Positions 1 to 9,996 of a DNA stretch of 64,000 nt are shown one piece after another (position 1 is the stretch's first letter; each line of letters starts with the position of its first letter). Both the position numbers and the translations under genes were made by a program. The stretch is from Micrasema longulum (Eukaryota > Arthropoda > Insecta > Trichoptera > Brachycentridae): the NCBI GenBank assembly GCA_022494885.1, contig JAGVSM010002639.1, forward strand, positions 186,001 to 250,000, written 5' to 3'. Under the pieces are notes generated by a model. The model made no database searches, had not been told where the DNA came from, and saw only the letters and a program-made list of their open reading frames with translations.

Positions 1-1015
1 ATAATATGATGTACACATAGCCTCAAATGTTATGTATGTGGTACAAATCAACGTTAGTACAAATAAATTCAATTTTATATATTTATGTTATAAAACAGAT
101 TAATTTTTGGTTCGATGGTTTATTTCATTTTGTCACAAAAGTATGTAGGTGTAGGCACTAGGTACATAAATTTCCAAATAAGTAATACTAAATAATATCA
201 AACCGATATTAGTATTTTTATGCAATTTATTCAAACGTAAATGTTCCTTCATTCTTTTTTTAAAAACATTTTTAAATGTATAAATGAAATTACTTTGTTT
301 TATGAACCACTTCAAAACAAACAAAAAACAAAGTCATTTTATTTATACCTTTAACATATTATAACAATTAACTACAAAGTTAGTGCTGCAAACATCCAAA
401 ATATGTTACTTCATTCATTTGTTTTAAAAACATCGATGTTAATTTTGGAGATCTTTTTTTAAGTTGGTTTCGGAATACAAATTTCCCTGTATTTTTAATA
501 ACGCATTCTGACACACTATTCAATACTTTTGAATTCAGTTTCTGTGAATGTTTCCAAGACGGATTTGCAAAGTTGTTTTTTGTTTATGTTACTACGTCAT
601 TCTTCCTTTCGAAGCAGGATCTGGGGTGCTTTTCTGAACCACTCTCGTGGCACGAGAAAACAGTTTTTCTCTTGTATTTTGTATGTAAATACACGAGATA
701 CCACGGCCACGATAGCGTTTGGAATACCAGCCCTGGAAAGAACGGCCGCGGTCCCTATTTGGAACTAACGTTGTATTACTTCAAATAAATACAGGGAAAT
801 AGAATAAGGTAAGTTTACTGATCATGTGACCATTTACATTTAATTGATCACAAATGGACAATACTGCAGTGAAGGGAACAATGAAAGATTTTAAAGTTTC
901 CATGTTTTGTTATTTTCCTGATTTGATTGCAATTTTTTGCTATTTTTTGTTATTTATTTATTCTCACAAACATATATATATATAACAAAAACAATAATAA
1001 TGTATCTCTAACTCT
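1..1015. other. AT-rich stretch with no recognisable gene
   Basis: Short frames at 529-788 have no family resemblance. The part around 600-760 is richer in GC (CGTGGCACGAGA, GAACGGCCGCGG) and may be an old repeat fragment. A TA dinucleotide run lies near 972-983. Confidence 0.4.
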
Positions 1016-1044
1016 ATGAGGCCAAGATTATGGATGTAAAATTA

Positions 1045-1885
1045 CGTAATTTTACCAAAAGGCGCGGTAAAATACCGTAATTTACGGTATTTGAACGTCT
1101 CATACTTATAATTAATCTCGACAACCACCCGATGGATCTTAATTCTGGTTTTTACTGTCATGTAACGTGTCCTAAAACAAATGAACCAAGATACTCGTAT
1201 TTCTTTTATCTTCGAAAAATAAGAACTAATAAGAAGAAAAATAAGAACTCTTCTCTTTAAGATGTAACATGATTAGAACGACAGTTGTCAGAAAAAGTGA
1301 CACACGAAAAATCATTTGTATTTGGCGTGTTAATTTATTTTTTTAATACAATGCTTGAAACATAAATCAACATTAATATATAAAATCAGCGTTAAAACGA
1401 AAAGAAAACTAAAACAAACCTAATTATTAACGACGTTCTTACAAGGTTACATAATTTTGCAAAAACGTTAGAGATGGGACAAATTGATTAATGTAAATTG
1501 ATCGAATAAAAAATAATTCATTTGATGTTGTTTATAAAAAAAAGTATAAATGTCTCATTTTTTGTTGAATAATTGTGTTAAACACACTAAAACAGGCTTG
1601 TTTTTGCGTTTTTTATATCAATTTTCGGAAACAAAGTTTCATGATTGCATGAAACAACTGATAAAATCGATTTGATCAGTGATCAGTAATTTCCCATCAC
1701 TAATGAAATTAGTTTGACAGCTGTCATTCTAATCAAGCTATATTTTAAGGACTATAGTACGCCATATTCGCTTCTTACCGAAAATTAAAATAAAATACCG
1801 TATTTTACTTTAAATCTTTTTTATTTGAAATCTGGTAAAATTCCCGTAAAATAACGCGGTAATTTTACCGCTTTGCATCTCTAGT
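1045..1885. mobile_element. Possible hAT-like non-autonomous element with degenerate terminal repeats
   Basis: Near 1060-1090 is GCGGTAAAATACCGTAATTT. Its approximate inverse is at 1830-1880, where the minus strand reads TAGAGATGCAAAGCGGTAAA followed by ATTACCGC. A TAGAGATG-type end is typical of hAT elements. The left end is decayed and no target duplication can be defined. Confidence 0.35.
1465..1706. mobile_element. hAT-like MITE nested in the preceding element
   Basis: The left end is TTAGAGATGGGACAAATTGA and the right end, read on the minus strand, is TTAGTGATGGGAAATTACTG. Both are followed by GATCAA/GATCGA motifs. About 240 bp, no coding capacity. Confidence 0.4.
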
Positions 1886-1889
1886 CAAG

Positions 1890-2770
1890 AGCCCTGTGTT
1901 AAATTGGGATACAACATAATAGAAAATGAAAGCATTCATATTATTAAAGAATACCAAAAATAACAATTATTGCAAAAACGTATATTACAATAAAAATCTG
2001 GACATTACGCTTAATAGCATATAAATCAATGCGATATCTCGCAGCAGTCTCCTGCAATGGTCTTTTCCCTTAGACAAAATCCAAACTTGTACATTTCTCC
2101 TGAAAATGGTTTCCGTTTTGGAGAACTTAAGTTTTTCATCCAGGACATTGAACACTCTTGGGGCCACAGAAGATTTCTCATCTTCTATTGAGTGAAAGTC
2201 AATTTGTTTTAAATAAAATATAGCGAATATCTGAAACTGAAAAAAGACACTATAATAGTCTTTGTGAATAGTTTCAAAAAAGAAGCGGGCGCTTTTATAT
2301 TCAATACATTTCAATACAGATATCAATAGATAGAAAATGTTCGAAATAAAGATAAAGTTTTTTTTCAATCCAAGCTTATTCTGCTTCAATGTATACTGGT
2401 GTGTAGATATAATCTGATAAAGCTGAGGTATTTTTATTTAATACATACATTATTGGGATTCGTACCTATTGCATATACAGCTGAATGACCATTTCGTCAA
2501 ATAATGATTTTTTTAACTTCTCTAATTTGCTTATTGTATTTCCCCATTGTTTGCAAAACTAAATGAAAAAAAATACTGTAAATATTTCACCGCGAATAAT
2601 AATTTTATCCGGCCTTCTGGGCTCTGTGGGTTGACCTTCGGGCCAACGTTTTATCATACACGTATGCAAATTTAAGTTCACCAACAATTAATAGCACACG
2701 GCAAATAATTAGAGGTAATTTGTGAATTTAATAAATTAATGTATCACCCTATAGTTATGATTACTTGATT
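1890..2770. other. Intergenic, no gene recognised
   Basis: A 134-codon minus-strand frame (2389-1985) resembles nothing I know and lies in AT-rich DNA, so I do not call it a gene. A GC-rich patch at 2610-2655 (GGCCTTCTGGGC, CCTTCGGGCC) looks like the 3' end of an old repeat. Confidence 0.35.
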
Positions 2771-2807
2771 ATTATACATACCTTATACATACCCGGTATA
2801 TTATTTT

Positions 2808-3402
2808 ATTAATTTATTTTATTTATTTATTTATTTTATTTTATTCCGGTAAAATGGCTATATGGTGCAGAGCCAATTCTACCATATAAACATGAACATA
2901 ATAAACAAAAATATAACAGTAAGCATAAATATAACAATAAACATAAATATAAACAAAAAATAAAATTTTATATTTGCAGCACTTATGGTGGTCTTAGCAT
3001 ATCGCGCTATCGCTCGAACAACGGTGAATGGATCCTCCCTGCAGTGGCTTGGAGAATTTCGTTATTAGAGTTTTTTAGGCGTTCCCGTAGGCTCCAGGCT
3101 CTTTGGCGAAGTAGGACAGCGAAGGTGTGTATTCGTCCAGCTGTAAACATTTCAGAGGCACTGCAGTACCTAGGCAATACGAATAATTGTCTGTATGAAT
3201 TGTTATACGAGACCCTTATATTTAGTTCCGCTGTATACATGGACGTCAAATACGAAGTAAAGATGATTTTCTTCACTTCGTTACTGCATTGAAAGAAGCG
3301 TCTCGCTAGCATAGAGGCCCTGACATTGATGGCTCTTCCCTGTCTCTCTATGTCCTGATCATCTTTACAATTATGTACAATTAATAATGTACGTGCTTCC
3401 AC
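2808..3402 (-). mobile_element. LINE fragment: reverse transcriptase C-terminus plus 3' UTR
   Basis: The minus strand encodes ERQGRAINVRASMLARRF, then CSNEVKKIIFTSYLTSMYTA, YNNSYRQLFVLPRYCSASEM and FRERLKNS-like sequence. This is the region after the catalytic core in CR1/Jockey-type LINEs. The 3' end is the TTTA-rich run at 2808-2845 (plus-strand view). The 3' UTR motif GCAGAGCCAATTCTAC recurs at 16085-16105. No start or catalytic YADD remains: a 5'-truncated dead copy. Confidence 0.7.
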
Positions 3403-3404
3403 TT

Positions 3405-3840
3405 TCCATTACATTAGATGCCAACTCAACACAGATCTCTTAGCCTCATAGTTAGGAAAACGTTTTTTTTTTGTAATATATACCTATGTCTTTGTATGAA
3501 TAAATAAATGAATTCAAAATGCGCATTAGGTACGTTGGTAAACAAAACATTTAAGGTTTTATCTATTTTATGTAAAAAAAACATTACTTTATTTAAAAAA
3601 AATATATCTTCAATGGAACAAGACGTTTTTGCTTAGAGAGGGAATATGTTTTACAACACTCGTATATAGAGTAATACAAATGTTTTTTAAGTAAATTCTT
3701 TAAAAACAATGAAATAAATGATATTTTATTAGAATAATCAATGAATACAGCAAGCAAGTTAGTATGTAGTGAGTTTTATATTTATTTTACTGAAGCATAC
3801 AGTTAATAATGGTTAAATTATATAATTATTTTTTAGACCA
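3405..3840. other. AT-rich spacer
   Basis: Nothing recognisable beyond an AAATAAATGAAT-type LINE tail near 3500-3515. Confidence 0.35.
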
Positions 3841-3844
3841 ACTC

Positions 3845-4010
3845 CATCGGGTATCCAACAAGGCAGAATGGTGAATGTTACACAGTGTGTAAAGTGGCCA
3901 CTTAAACCAGCCATTGACAGGTCATAAGCCCTGTAGATGCCTATACTTCTATATTACCTTATCTTAAATGTTCTTCATCTCTGTTGTAATATGTTAATTG
4001 TAATAAGTAT
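3845..4010 (+). mobile_element. Foldback-family arm (solo)
   Basis: It contains the family core GGCAGAATGGTGAATGTTAC, GTAAAGTGGCCACTTAAACC, GACAGGTCATAAGCCCTGTA and the outer motif CATCTCTGTTGTAATATGTT. Only one arm is present. Confidence 0.75.
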
Positions 4011-4287
4011 AGATTTATTTGACTTATTCATTATTTTACAATTTTCGTAGTTAAAAAAAACATTATGTTCCTTTACTGGGTGTCGCATGCGGAGGCGAAA
4101 ATGTACTTTTAACCCTTTCGGACCTGAATTAATTGATATAAAAAGTATTTTTTATTCTATGTGCATTTAAACATTATTTGATTTAAAAAAATATTTTTAA
4201 TGATTTTTAAAATCTTTTATACTAATGAAATGATTTAACGTTCATGTTTATAAAGAATGAGGGTCTCAAACTGATAATCAACCATTG

Positions 4288-4437
4288 AATCGGGTTGTGG
4301 TCCCGAGGCTAGTGTTGCGTGTGATCAGAGGTCCGAGGTTCGAATCCCACTCTACCCCAACTTGATTTCCATTTTAATGGGGAGTTATTTACAACTCGTT
4401 GAAAATGATCATCAAAATTGAAAAGAACGCTAATATT
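4288..4437 (+). mobile_element. SINE family B, tRNA-derived head
   Basis: GGTTGTGGTCCCGAGGCTAG is followed by a B-box-like GGTTCGAATCCCACTCTACC and a body (TTGATTTCCATTTT, AGTTATTTACAACT) that recurs at 19375 and 44019. It is a pol III-type retroposon, not a functional tRNA: no acceptor stem closes. Confidence 0.6.
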
Positions 4438-4844
4438 TTTTTCATTTAAAAAAAAACAGATATTTTTTTTACATAAATAACTTGCTTTGTATATAATTTA
4501 TAAGGACGACAGGAATTCGCTCCAATTTTAAACAAACCTGTCAGAAGCCAGTTTTTAAAGTTAAAAACGAACTTTTCTGTGTAATGCTGATTACCAAAGT
4601 AAACAATAAAAATGTAGACATACTTAGGGGCTCCAGTTATTAAAAAATAAATTCGCCGCTTTTAAATTTCGGTAGGTACGAGATTTGAAAAATCTTAAAA
4701 TTCGTGTATATTTGAACAAACGCCTGGACTGAAAGGGTTAACATTTATCCTTTAAGTTACACTACAAATAAAAAGATATTTTCATATTTGTGTATTTTGT
4801 ATTGGGTTTTTTTTTTGTCGAACCATACGTAAATAAATCGTAAT

Positions 4845-5440
4845 CTTTATTGCTCAACTGTTCGCCCTCTTCTAGAATATGCCTCCGTGGTCTGGTCTCC
4901 ATTCTATGTCAATCGCATAAATCACATTGAATCAGTCCAACATCGCTTGCTTCGAAAAGTAGTGTGGATGCTTGGACTCGAGAGAGGTAATTATTTTTAT
5001 TCTGATATAGTCAATGTTAAATATTTCTAGTCTACAAAAACGTAGAACTAATATTGATTCCATATATGTGTATGTTCGGCATACTAAATGGTAAAATCGA
5101 TATTCCACCATTACTGGGACAAGTAAAATTCAATATTCCGACTCGTAGGTTGAGAAAAAATGAAGCATTGTTCACCGATCAGCATAGAACAAACTATAGC
5201 CTTAATTCTCCAATGACCCGTCTCGGACGTATTGTTAACTCATGACAAGATCGAGACTTTTTTTATTTAAGTTTACAGCGATTAAAACAAGCAATAAATA
5301 AATAGTCCAGATCTTGTATTGATGTCCCTTATATTTGTCAATGCTTCTTTTCTTTAAAAAATATGTTTTTAACTATTCTTTTGGTGTAGTATTTAAACCC
5401 TATAAATTGTGTAAATAGACATTGTCCGCTAATAAGTAAA
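4845..5440 (+). mobile_element. LINE fragment: reverse transcriptase C-terminus and 3' UTR
   Basis: Plus-strand translation gives RPLLEYASVVWSPFYVNRIN and HIESVQHRLLRKVVWMLGLE. After a frame break it gives LLGQVKFNIPTRRLRKNEAL, HRTNYSLNSPMTRLGRIVN and a stop near 5243. This order is typical of the C-terminal part of Jockey/CR1 ORF2. The 3' UTR ends in a TAAATAAATAAATAA tail, and a SINE follows directly. Confidence 0.7.
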
Positions 5441-5457
5441 TAAATAAATAATACATA

Positions 5458-5660
5458 GACAGGTGCCGTGGTACAGTTGGTTAGAAGGCCAACTGTGAAA
5501 CGCGGGTTCGATTCCTGCCAGTTCTAAGAAGAAAAAAAAAACAGACATATTTTTTTTCAATTGGTCTGGGTGTTGTGGTGTAAATTTCATTACCTCCTTC
5601 CATATCCCTTCTATCTCACCTGCTGACAAGCCTCAAAAAAGAGGCTTAGCGGGTTATTTA
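5458..5660 (+). mobile_element. SINE family C, tRNA-derived head
   Basis: GGTGCCGTGGTACAGTTGGT resembles an A box and GGGTTCGATTCCTGCC a B box. The body carries GGTCTGGGTGTTGTGGTGTA and the end AGAGGCTTAGCGGGTTATTT. An inverted copy is at 37742. It sits immediately after a LINE tail, a common landing site. Confidence 0.6.
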
Positions 5661-5664
5661 TTAA

Positions 5665-6525
5665 AAATATATATTTATATTAATTTAAAAAAAATAGAGG
5701 GATAAAAAGCCCAACATCTACATTTTTGAGTGAATAGATATAATATCTAGTCTAGTATAGTTGACATTCGCTGCCCTAACTGTCTGTTGTTTGGAGTTTC
5801 AGTTGCTCTTAGAAGTTATTTTTGTCGAATTGAAATTCACCTGAACTAAAGTTTGTATTGTTACTTGTGACTTCTGTCATCAGATATTAGTTTCGGGCCA
5901 ACTTTCGAGTTTACTAATTTAAACTTTGACCGCCGTTGCATTGATTTAACAATCTCCATTCATTAACATTTTAATGATGAAACAAGATGCTATCAAACAA
6001 ATGAAGATAAATAAATGTTAAAAAAATAAAATTTAAGTTAAAGTGTGCACATTAATTAACAAGTTCCCGGAGTTCCTTAAGTGTCGTAAAGAGAATTAAG
6101 GCTCGTTTTAAATCAAATTTAAAAAAGGCGACATGCATATAAACCAAAATGATTCTTGTAAATAATGCTTCTGTTTATGCTAATGATGAAATAATTTTGT
6201 AATAGTGCTACGCTAATCTAAGGAGAAAAATTATCATTAAGAATCAAGTGCGTTAACATGTAAACCAGCTACTATTTTTAATAAATTAAATTCAACAAGG
6301 AAATACTCTTGGAAGAGTGATGGCAAAGACCTATGGATAAATATAAGACTTTCTGCTAACTCAAATTTGTTAATTTTATTTAAATGCGTATATTATCAAT
6401 ATTTACATATGTATATACGATGTATTTCATATTGTAGAATTAATTTTTACAATAATTTAATTTCAATTCTAATCTTTTATACTTATTGTTAATTTTATTT
6501 AAATTTATGTTTGTTTTTAAAAAAA
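5665..6525. other. Intergenic AT-rich DNA, no gene recognised
   Basis: No reading frame or repeat of note. Confidence 0.35.
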
Positions 6526-6529
6526 TAAA

Positions 6530-7888
6530 TATTATTGTAACTATTATTACTATTTTTTTATTTTTTTTATTAAATCATACAATTTTTTTTTTTTTGTACT
6601 CCCAGGAGTTACAACAAACTCATTTTGGGACAGAAAAATATTTTACACATAGGTATGTTAACAACAATAGTATAGCAACAAATAGTAATAAAGTAACAAG
6701 TAATAATATGTACATAAAAACTGAAATACGATAGCAAGCAAATATATGATACAAATCATACATCCGCTTGCCAACCTTCAAACAATCCATAATAAAAATT
6801 TAAAAAAAAAAAAATTGTTGTATTTACATATTGCAAGAAAGAAATATTTAAGGGAAAAAATAAACTTAAAACTAAATTTCACCCTCCACGTACCTCCTCA
6901 AGTAGTAATTTTTTAAATTAATACAGTTATTTATTGACGTTCTATAGGACTCCGGTAGCCTGTTGTACTCGCTACAAGCAAGGTATAGCAGAGACCTTAG
7001 ACCATACCTTGTCGTGCGTGATCCAGGTACGTGAATATTTTGACGCTGTCGCGTATTATACTGATGGACGTCACGATTAAAGGTATAGCCAATATTAGTC
7101 AGAGAGTCTTTATTCACACCTTGAAGCACCGTTTTTGTAATCTCATAATACGGTATGACCAAAAATGGGAGAATGTCAGTAAGTTTGTAAATGTCTTTGA
7201 CATGCGTTTCCATTGGTATACCGTATATGTTTCTTATAGCTCTATTCTGTATTACTTGTATTTCTGATACACACTTTTTTGTGGCAAATCCCCAGATGCA
7301 CGACAAATATACCATATGAGAGTGTATCATTGAAAAGTACACTGCGCGGCGAAGTGAGATCGGAAGAACTCCCCTAAACCTATGCATTATACCAGTGATT
7401 GAAGAGATTTTAGATTTAACATAATCAAAATGGTGAATCCAAGAGAGCTGTGAATCTATGTAGATTCCCAAATATTTTGTCACGTCAGTTTTTTCAAGAT
7501 AATCATTTCCAAGTGCGATATTGAGATAAATATCTCGCTTTTTACCAAATATTATGTAATTCGATTTTTTTATATTGAGACTAAGCTTGTTGATACGAAG
7601 CCAACTTGCAAGATGGTGAACATCTAGTTGCATTTCGTTTTCAAGGTCTTTAACGTTACGATTGTGATAGTAAATAATCGTATCGTCTGCATACAGTTGA
7701 AGTGTAACTTTAATACCCCAATGTGTAATATCATTGATATAGATTAAGAATAGTAGTGGCCCGAGAACGGAACCCTGTGGTACACCACATGTGATCTGCC
7801 TGAAGTCACTTGATTGTCCTCCAATCTGAACTAAGCAACATCGATCACTTAGGTAACTTCGAAACAGCTCAAGAGAAGTCCCAATGAT
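6530..7888 (-). mobile_element. 5'-truncated non-LTR retrotransposon with reverse transcriptase
   Basis: An open minus-strand frame from 7888 to the stop at 6872 encodes the palm and thumb of a CR1/Jockey-type reverse transcriptase. It reads FRSYLSDRCCLVQIG, then CGVPQGSVLGPLLFLIYIND, LQLYADDTIIYYHN with the catalytic YADD, and WLRINKLSLNIKKSNYIIFG. Downstream come TKYLGIYIDSQLSW, IQNRAIRNIYGIP and the tail YNRLPESYRTSINN. The 5' end is lost near 7890: fingers, endonuclease and ORF1 are missing. The 3' UTR runs to a T-rich tract (A-rich on the element strand) at about 6530-6595. This is the best preserved RT in the window. Confidence 0.85.
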
Positions 7889-7984
7889 GCCTTAATGTTC
7901 TAATTATTATTGTTATACATAAAAAACTTATTATTATTACGAGACTGTTTAAATTTATTAATAATCTAGTGAAATTCGATTCTT

Positions 7985-8250
7985 GTCGGCTTCGTGGTGT
8001 AATGGTCAGCGCGTTTGCCTACCACGCAAGAGGTCTCGGGTTCGATTCCCGACATGGTTCATATAAAATATTTATTTAAAAGAGTGTATTGAAACTAAAA
8101 ACATTTCATAGTCCCTGGACTGGTACCTGAAGCGTGAGACTGATCATCTTACCTTCATGTAACAAAAACGATCAAGATACGCTGCGATTGGTGTCACAAT
8201 CCAGTGCCCTATGCACCACTAGGTGCGGAAAAGGAATGATGATGATGACG
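7985..8250 (+). mobile_element. SINE family A, tRNA-Gly-like head
   Basis: GGCTTCGTGGTGTAATGGTC (A box) and GGGTTCGATTCCCGACATGG (B box) flank an anticodon arm whose loop CTACCAC is like tRNA-Gly with GCC changed to ACC. The body includes CCCTGGACTGGTACCTGAAG, GATCAAGATACGCTGCGATT and CAGTGCCCTATGCACCA, ending in ATGATGATGATGA. Other copies: 11302, 16177, 32326 and 41616. Confidence 0.75.
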
Positions 8251-8419
8251 AGATTCTATTCGATTGTACAAATTACATCTATTTTAAATGACATTTTATT
8301 AAAATTAATCTCAAAAAATTATAAAAATTAAATTTTGGTCTATTTACAATTTTTAATTTTTGTTTTGTGACTATTGGTGTTCACATATAATTGGTGAAAG
8401 ATGTTAAGTGTTATTATTT

Positions 8420-8425
8420 TTTATT
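8420..8425 (-). terminator. Possible polyadenylation signal for the V-ATPase D-like gene
   Basis: AATAAA on the minus strand, about 130 nt past the stop codon at 8557. The surrounding DNA is so AT-rich that this hexamer may be chance. Confidence 0.25.
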
Positions 8426-8556
8426 TTGTAAATTGTATTAACATTATGATATCTTTTAACGTTTATGAAAATAAATAAATTAAAGAATTGATCGGTATTC
8501 GTTGTCAAGAAAGTTTAATGAAATAATGTTTGGATAAGTAGATAGATCTGTAGAAA

Positions 8557-9996
8557 TTATTTTTTTGACGAACATTGTGCTTCGTTACATCTTTCCTGAA
8601 CAGTTCTGGTAATTTGCCTTCTTTTTTTTTGGCACATGTCACAAACGACATTAGGTAATTGGCAAAGTGGTTGATATCTCGCTTCAATAACAGTACTTTC
8701 AGGGCTTTTTGGTTCTTCTTTTTGTGTGGAACTACTATTACCGCGTTTTTCAATGGCTGAGTAAGCCAGAATATTGCTTTCAATGGATTTCGATGCCTTA
8801 CTCTCGCAAGAGTTGCAGACTTCATCGGTGTTTTTATCAGTTTGGTGGCAAGATTTCATGGCTAGTTTGATATTATCAGGAACGTCGTTTTGGTAATAAT
8901 CACTAACATCAAAGGTATTCGTTTCGGTATCTTGGCAACACTTCCGAATTTTAGTTTGAACAACAGTTGGTACATCTTTTTGGCAAGACTCACGTATTTT
9001 GTTATTTTCTTTAGTTGCTTTACAGGATTGTCGAATTTTAGTTTCGAGAATTTTCTGTGCACCCTTTTGACAAGAATCGGATGTAATATTGTAGTTTTCT
9101 TTAGTTTTTTGACAGGATTCCTGGAATTTAGTTTCAACAATATTTGGTATCCCTTTTCGGCAAGGAGTGTGTACAACTTCAGAAATCCCTTCGGGTTTTT
9201 GGGAGGGTGTTTGGATTTCATCATCAATGAAAATTGGATCATCTTCTTGAAAAGATTCGCTTATTATTTCAGTAATGTTTTTATTTTCATCGGCAATAAT
9301 TGAAGCGTCTTTTAGCTCAAAATCACGTTTCACATCAACGCTTTCTTTATTTTCTTGACAAGATTTCCGAATTTTAGTTTTGGCATCATTTGATATTTTT
9401 TTGTGGCAAGTATCGCAGATATCATTTTTATTGGTTTCTTGGCAAAATTGTCCAGTTTTGGATTTTCCATCTTTTGGCAATTTTTTGTGGCAGGTATCAC
9501 AAATTTCAGTATTGACTTCTTGGCAGTATTTTCTAATTTTAGGTTTAGCGCCTTTTGGATTTTTTTTGTTACAAGTATCACATAAATCAATATTTGCTTC
9601 TTGATCTTCGCTTTTGATTTCCTTTTCTAGACTATTAATTAAATTGATACTGCTCTCTGTCGATGTTTCATCCGAGGATACAGATGTTACATCTTGACAT
9701 AGCATACGCACTACAGGTTTTCCAATATTACAAAGCATGCATTTACAGGTATTATTGACTGAATTTAGATCTCCACATTGGCAACACATTTCTGTTTCCA
9801 GCATTTCCGATATGTTTTCTCTACTTCCTTCATTACTGTTATCAACCACCGCAATTGGTTTAATTTTGCCACAGAGACATTCATATTCTATGGGTAATAT
9901 TTCTTTTTCTTCTTCGGTTATTTTATTTTGTTTAATTTTATTCTTTGCCATCATTTTATTGGTAACTTTCTTCAACCGAAACATTTCTTCTCTCTC
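8557..9996 (-). CDS. ATP6V1D-like: Exon 4: last helix of subunit D fused to a Cys-rich repeat tail
   Basis: 1,440 nt in one frame, acceptor TTTAAG, stop at 8557-8559. The first codons EREEMFRLKK match the EREEFYRLKK C-terminal signature of subunit D, so the fusion lies inside a single exon and does not depend on a splice guess. After a Lys-rich linker come CLCGK, CCQCG and CKCMLC clusters, then three units of the form CDTCxKKxxxxxKxKIRKxCQE spaced 27-28 residues. An acidic spacer follows, then at least four units of the form SCQKxxPxxxxTKIRxSCQxTxEN spaced 29-30 residues, and a final CDMCQKK near the end. There is no transmembrane segment or signal peptide. Starting at the internal ATG (9984) would miss the first four conserved residues. 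Confidence 0.87.
   Translation of the reverse strand, partial: EREEMFRLKKVTNKMMAKNKIKQNKITEEEKEILPIEYECLCGKIKPIAVVDNSNEGSRENISEMLETEMCCQCGDLNSVNNTCKCMLCNIGKPVVRMLCQDVTSVSSDETSTESSINLINSLEKEIKSEDQEANIDLCDTCNKKNPKGAKPKIRKYCQEVNTEICDTCHKKLPKDGKSKTGQFCQETNKNDICDTCHKKISNDAKTKIRKSCQENKESVDVKRDFELKDASIIADENKNITEIISESFQEDDPIFIDDEIQTPSQKPEGISEVVHTPCRKGIPNIVETKFQESCQKTKENYNITSDSCQKGAQKILETKIRQSCKATKENNKIRESCQKDVPTVVQTKIRKCCQDTETNTFDVSDYYQNDVPDNIKLAMKSCHQTDKNTDEVCNSCESKASKSIESNILAYSAIEKRGNSSSTQKEEPKSPESTVIEARYQPLCQLPNVVCDMCQKKRRQITRTVQERCNEAQCSSKK

Noticed and set aside
1985..2389. 134-codon minus-strand gene
   Set aside because: Phe/Ile/Lys-rich composition as expected from AT-rich DNA; no motif.
3044..3292. 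Plus-strand 82-codon frame
   Set aside because: Antisense shadow of the LINE RT C-terminus on the minus strand.
4288..4365. tRNA gene
   Set aside because: B box present but no closing acceptor stem, and the flanks are shared with other copies.
7985..8055. tRNA gene
   Set aside because: The tRNA-Gly-like sequence continues into a conserved body and (ATG)n tail and recurs in five copies, so it is a SINE head.
8862..9604. Long open frames on both strands overlapping the V-ATPase D-like tail
   Set aside because: Shadows of the coding repeats: a periodic Lys/Cys-rich sequence leaves other frames open. Only the frame that joins exon 3 has family support.
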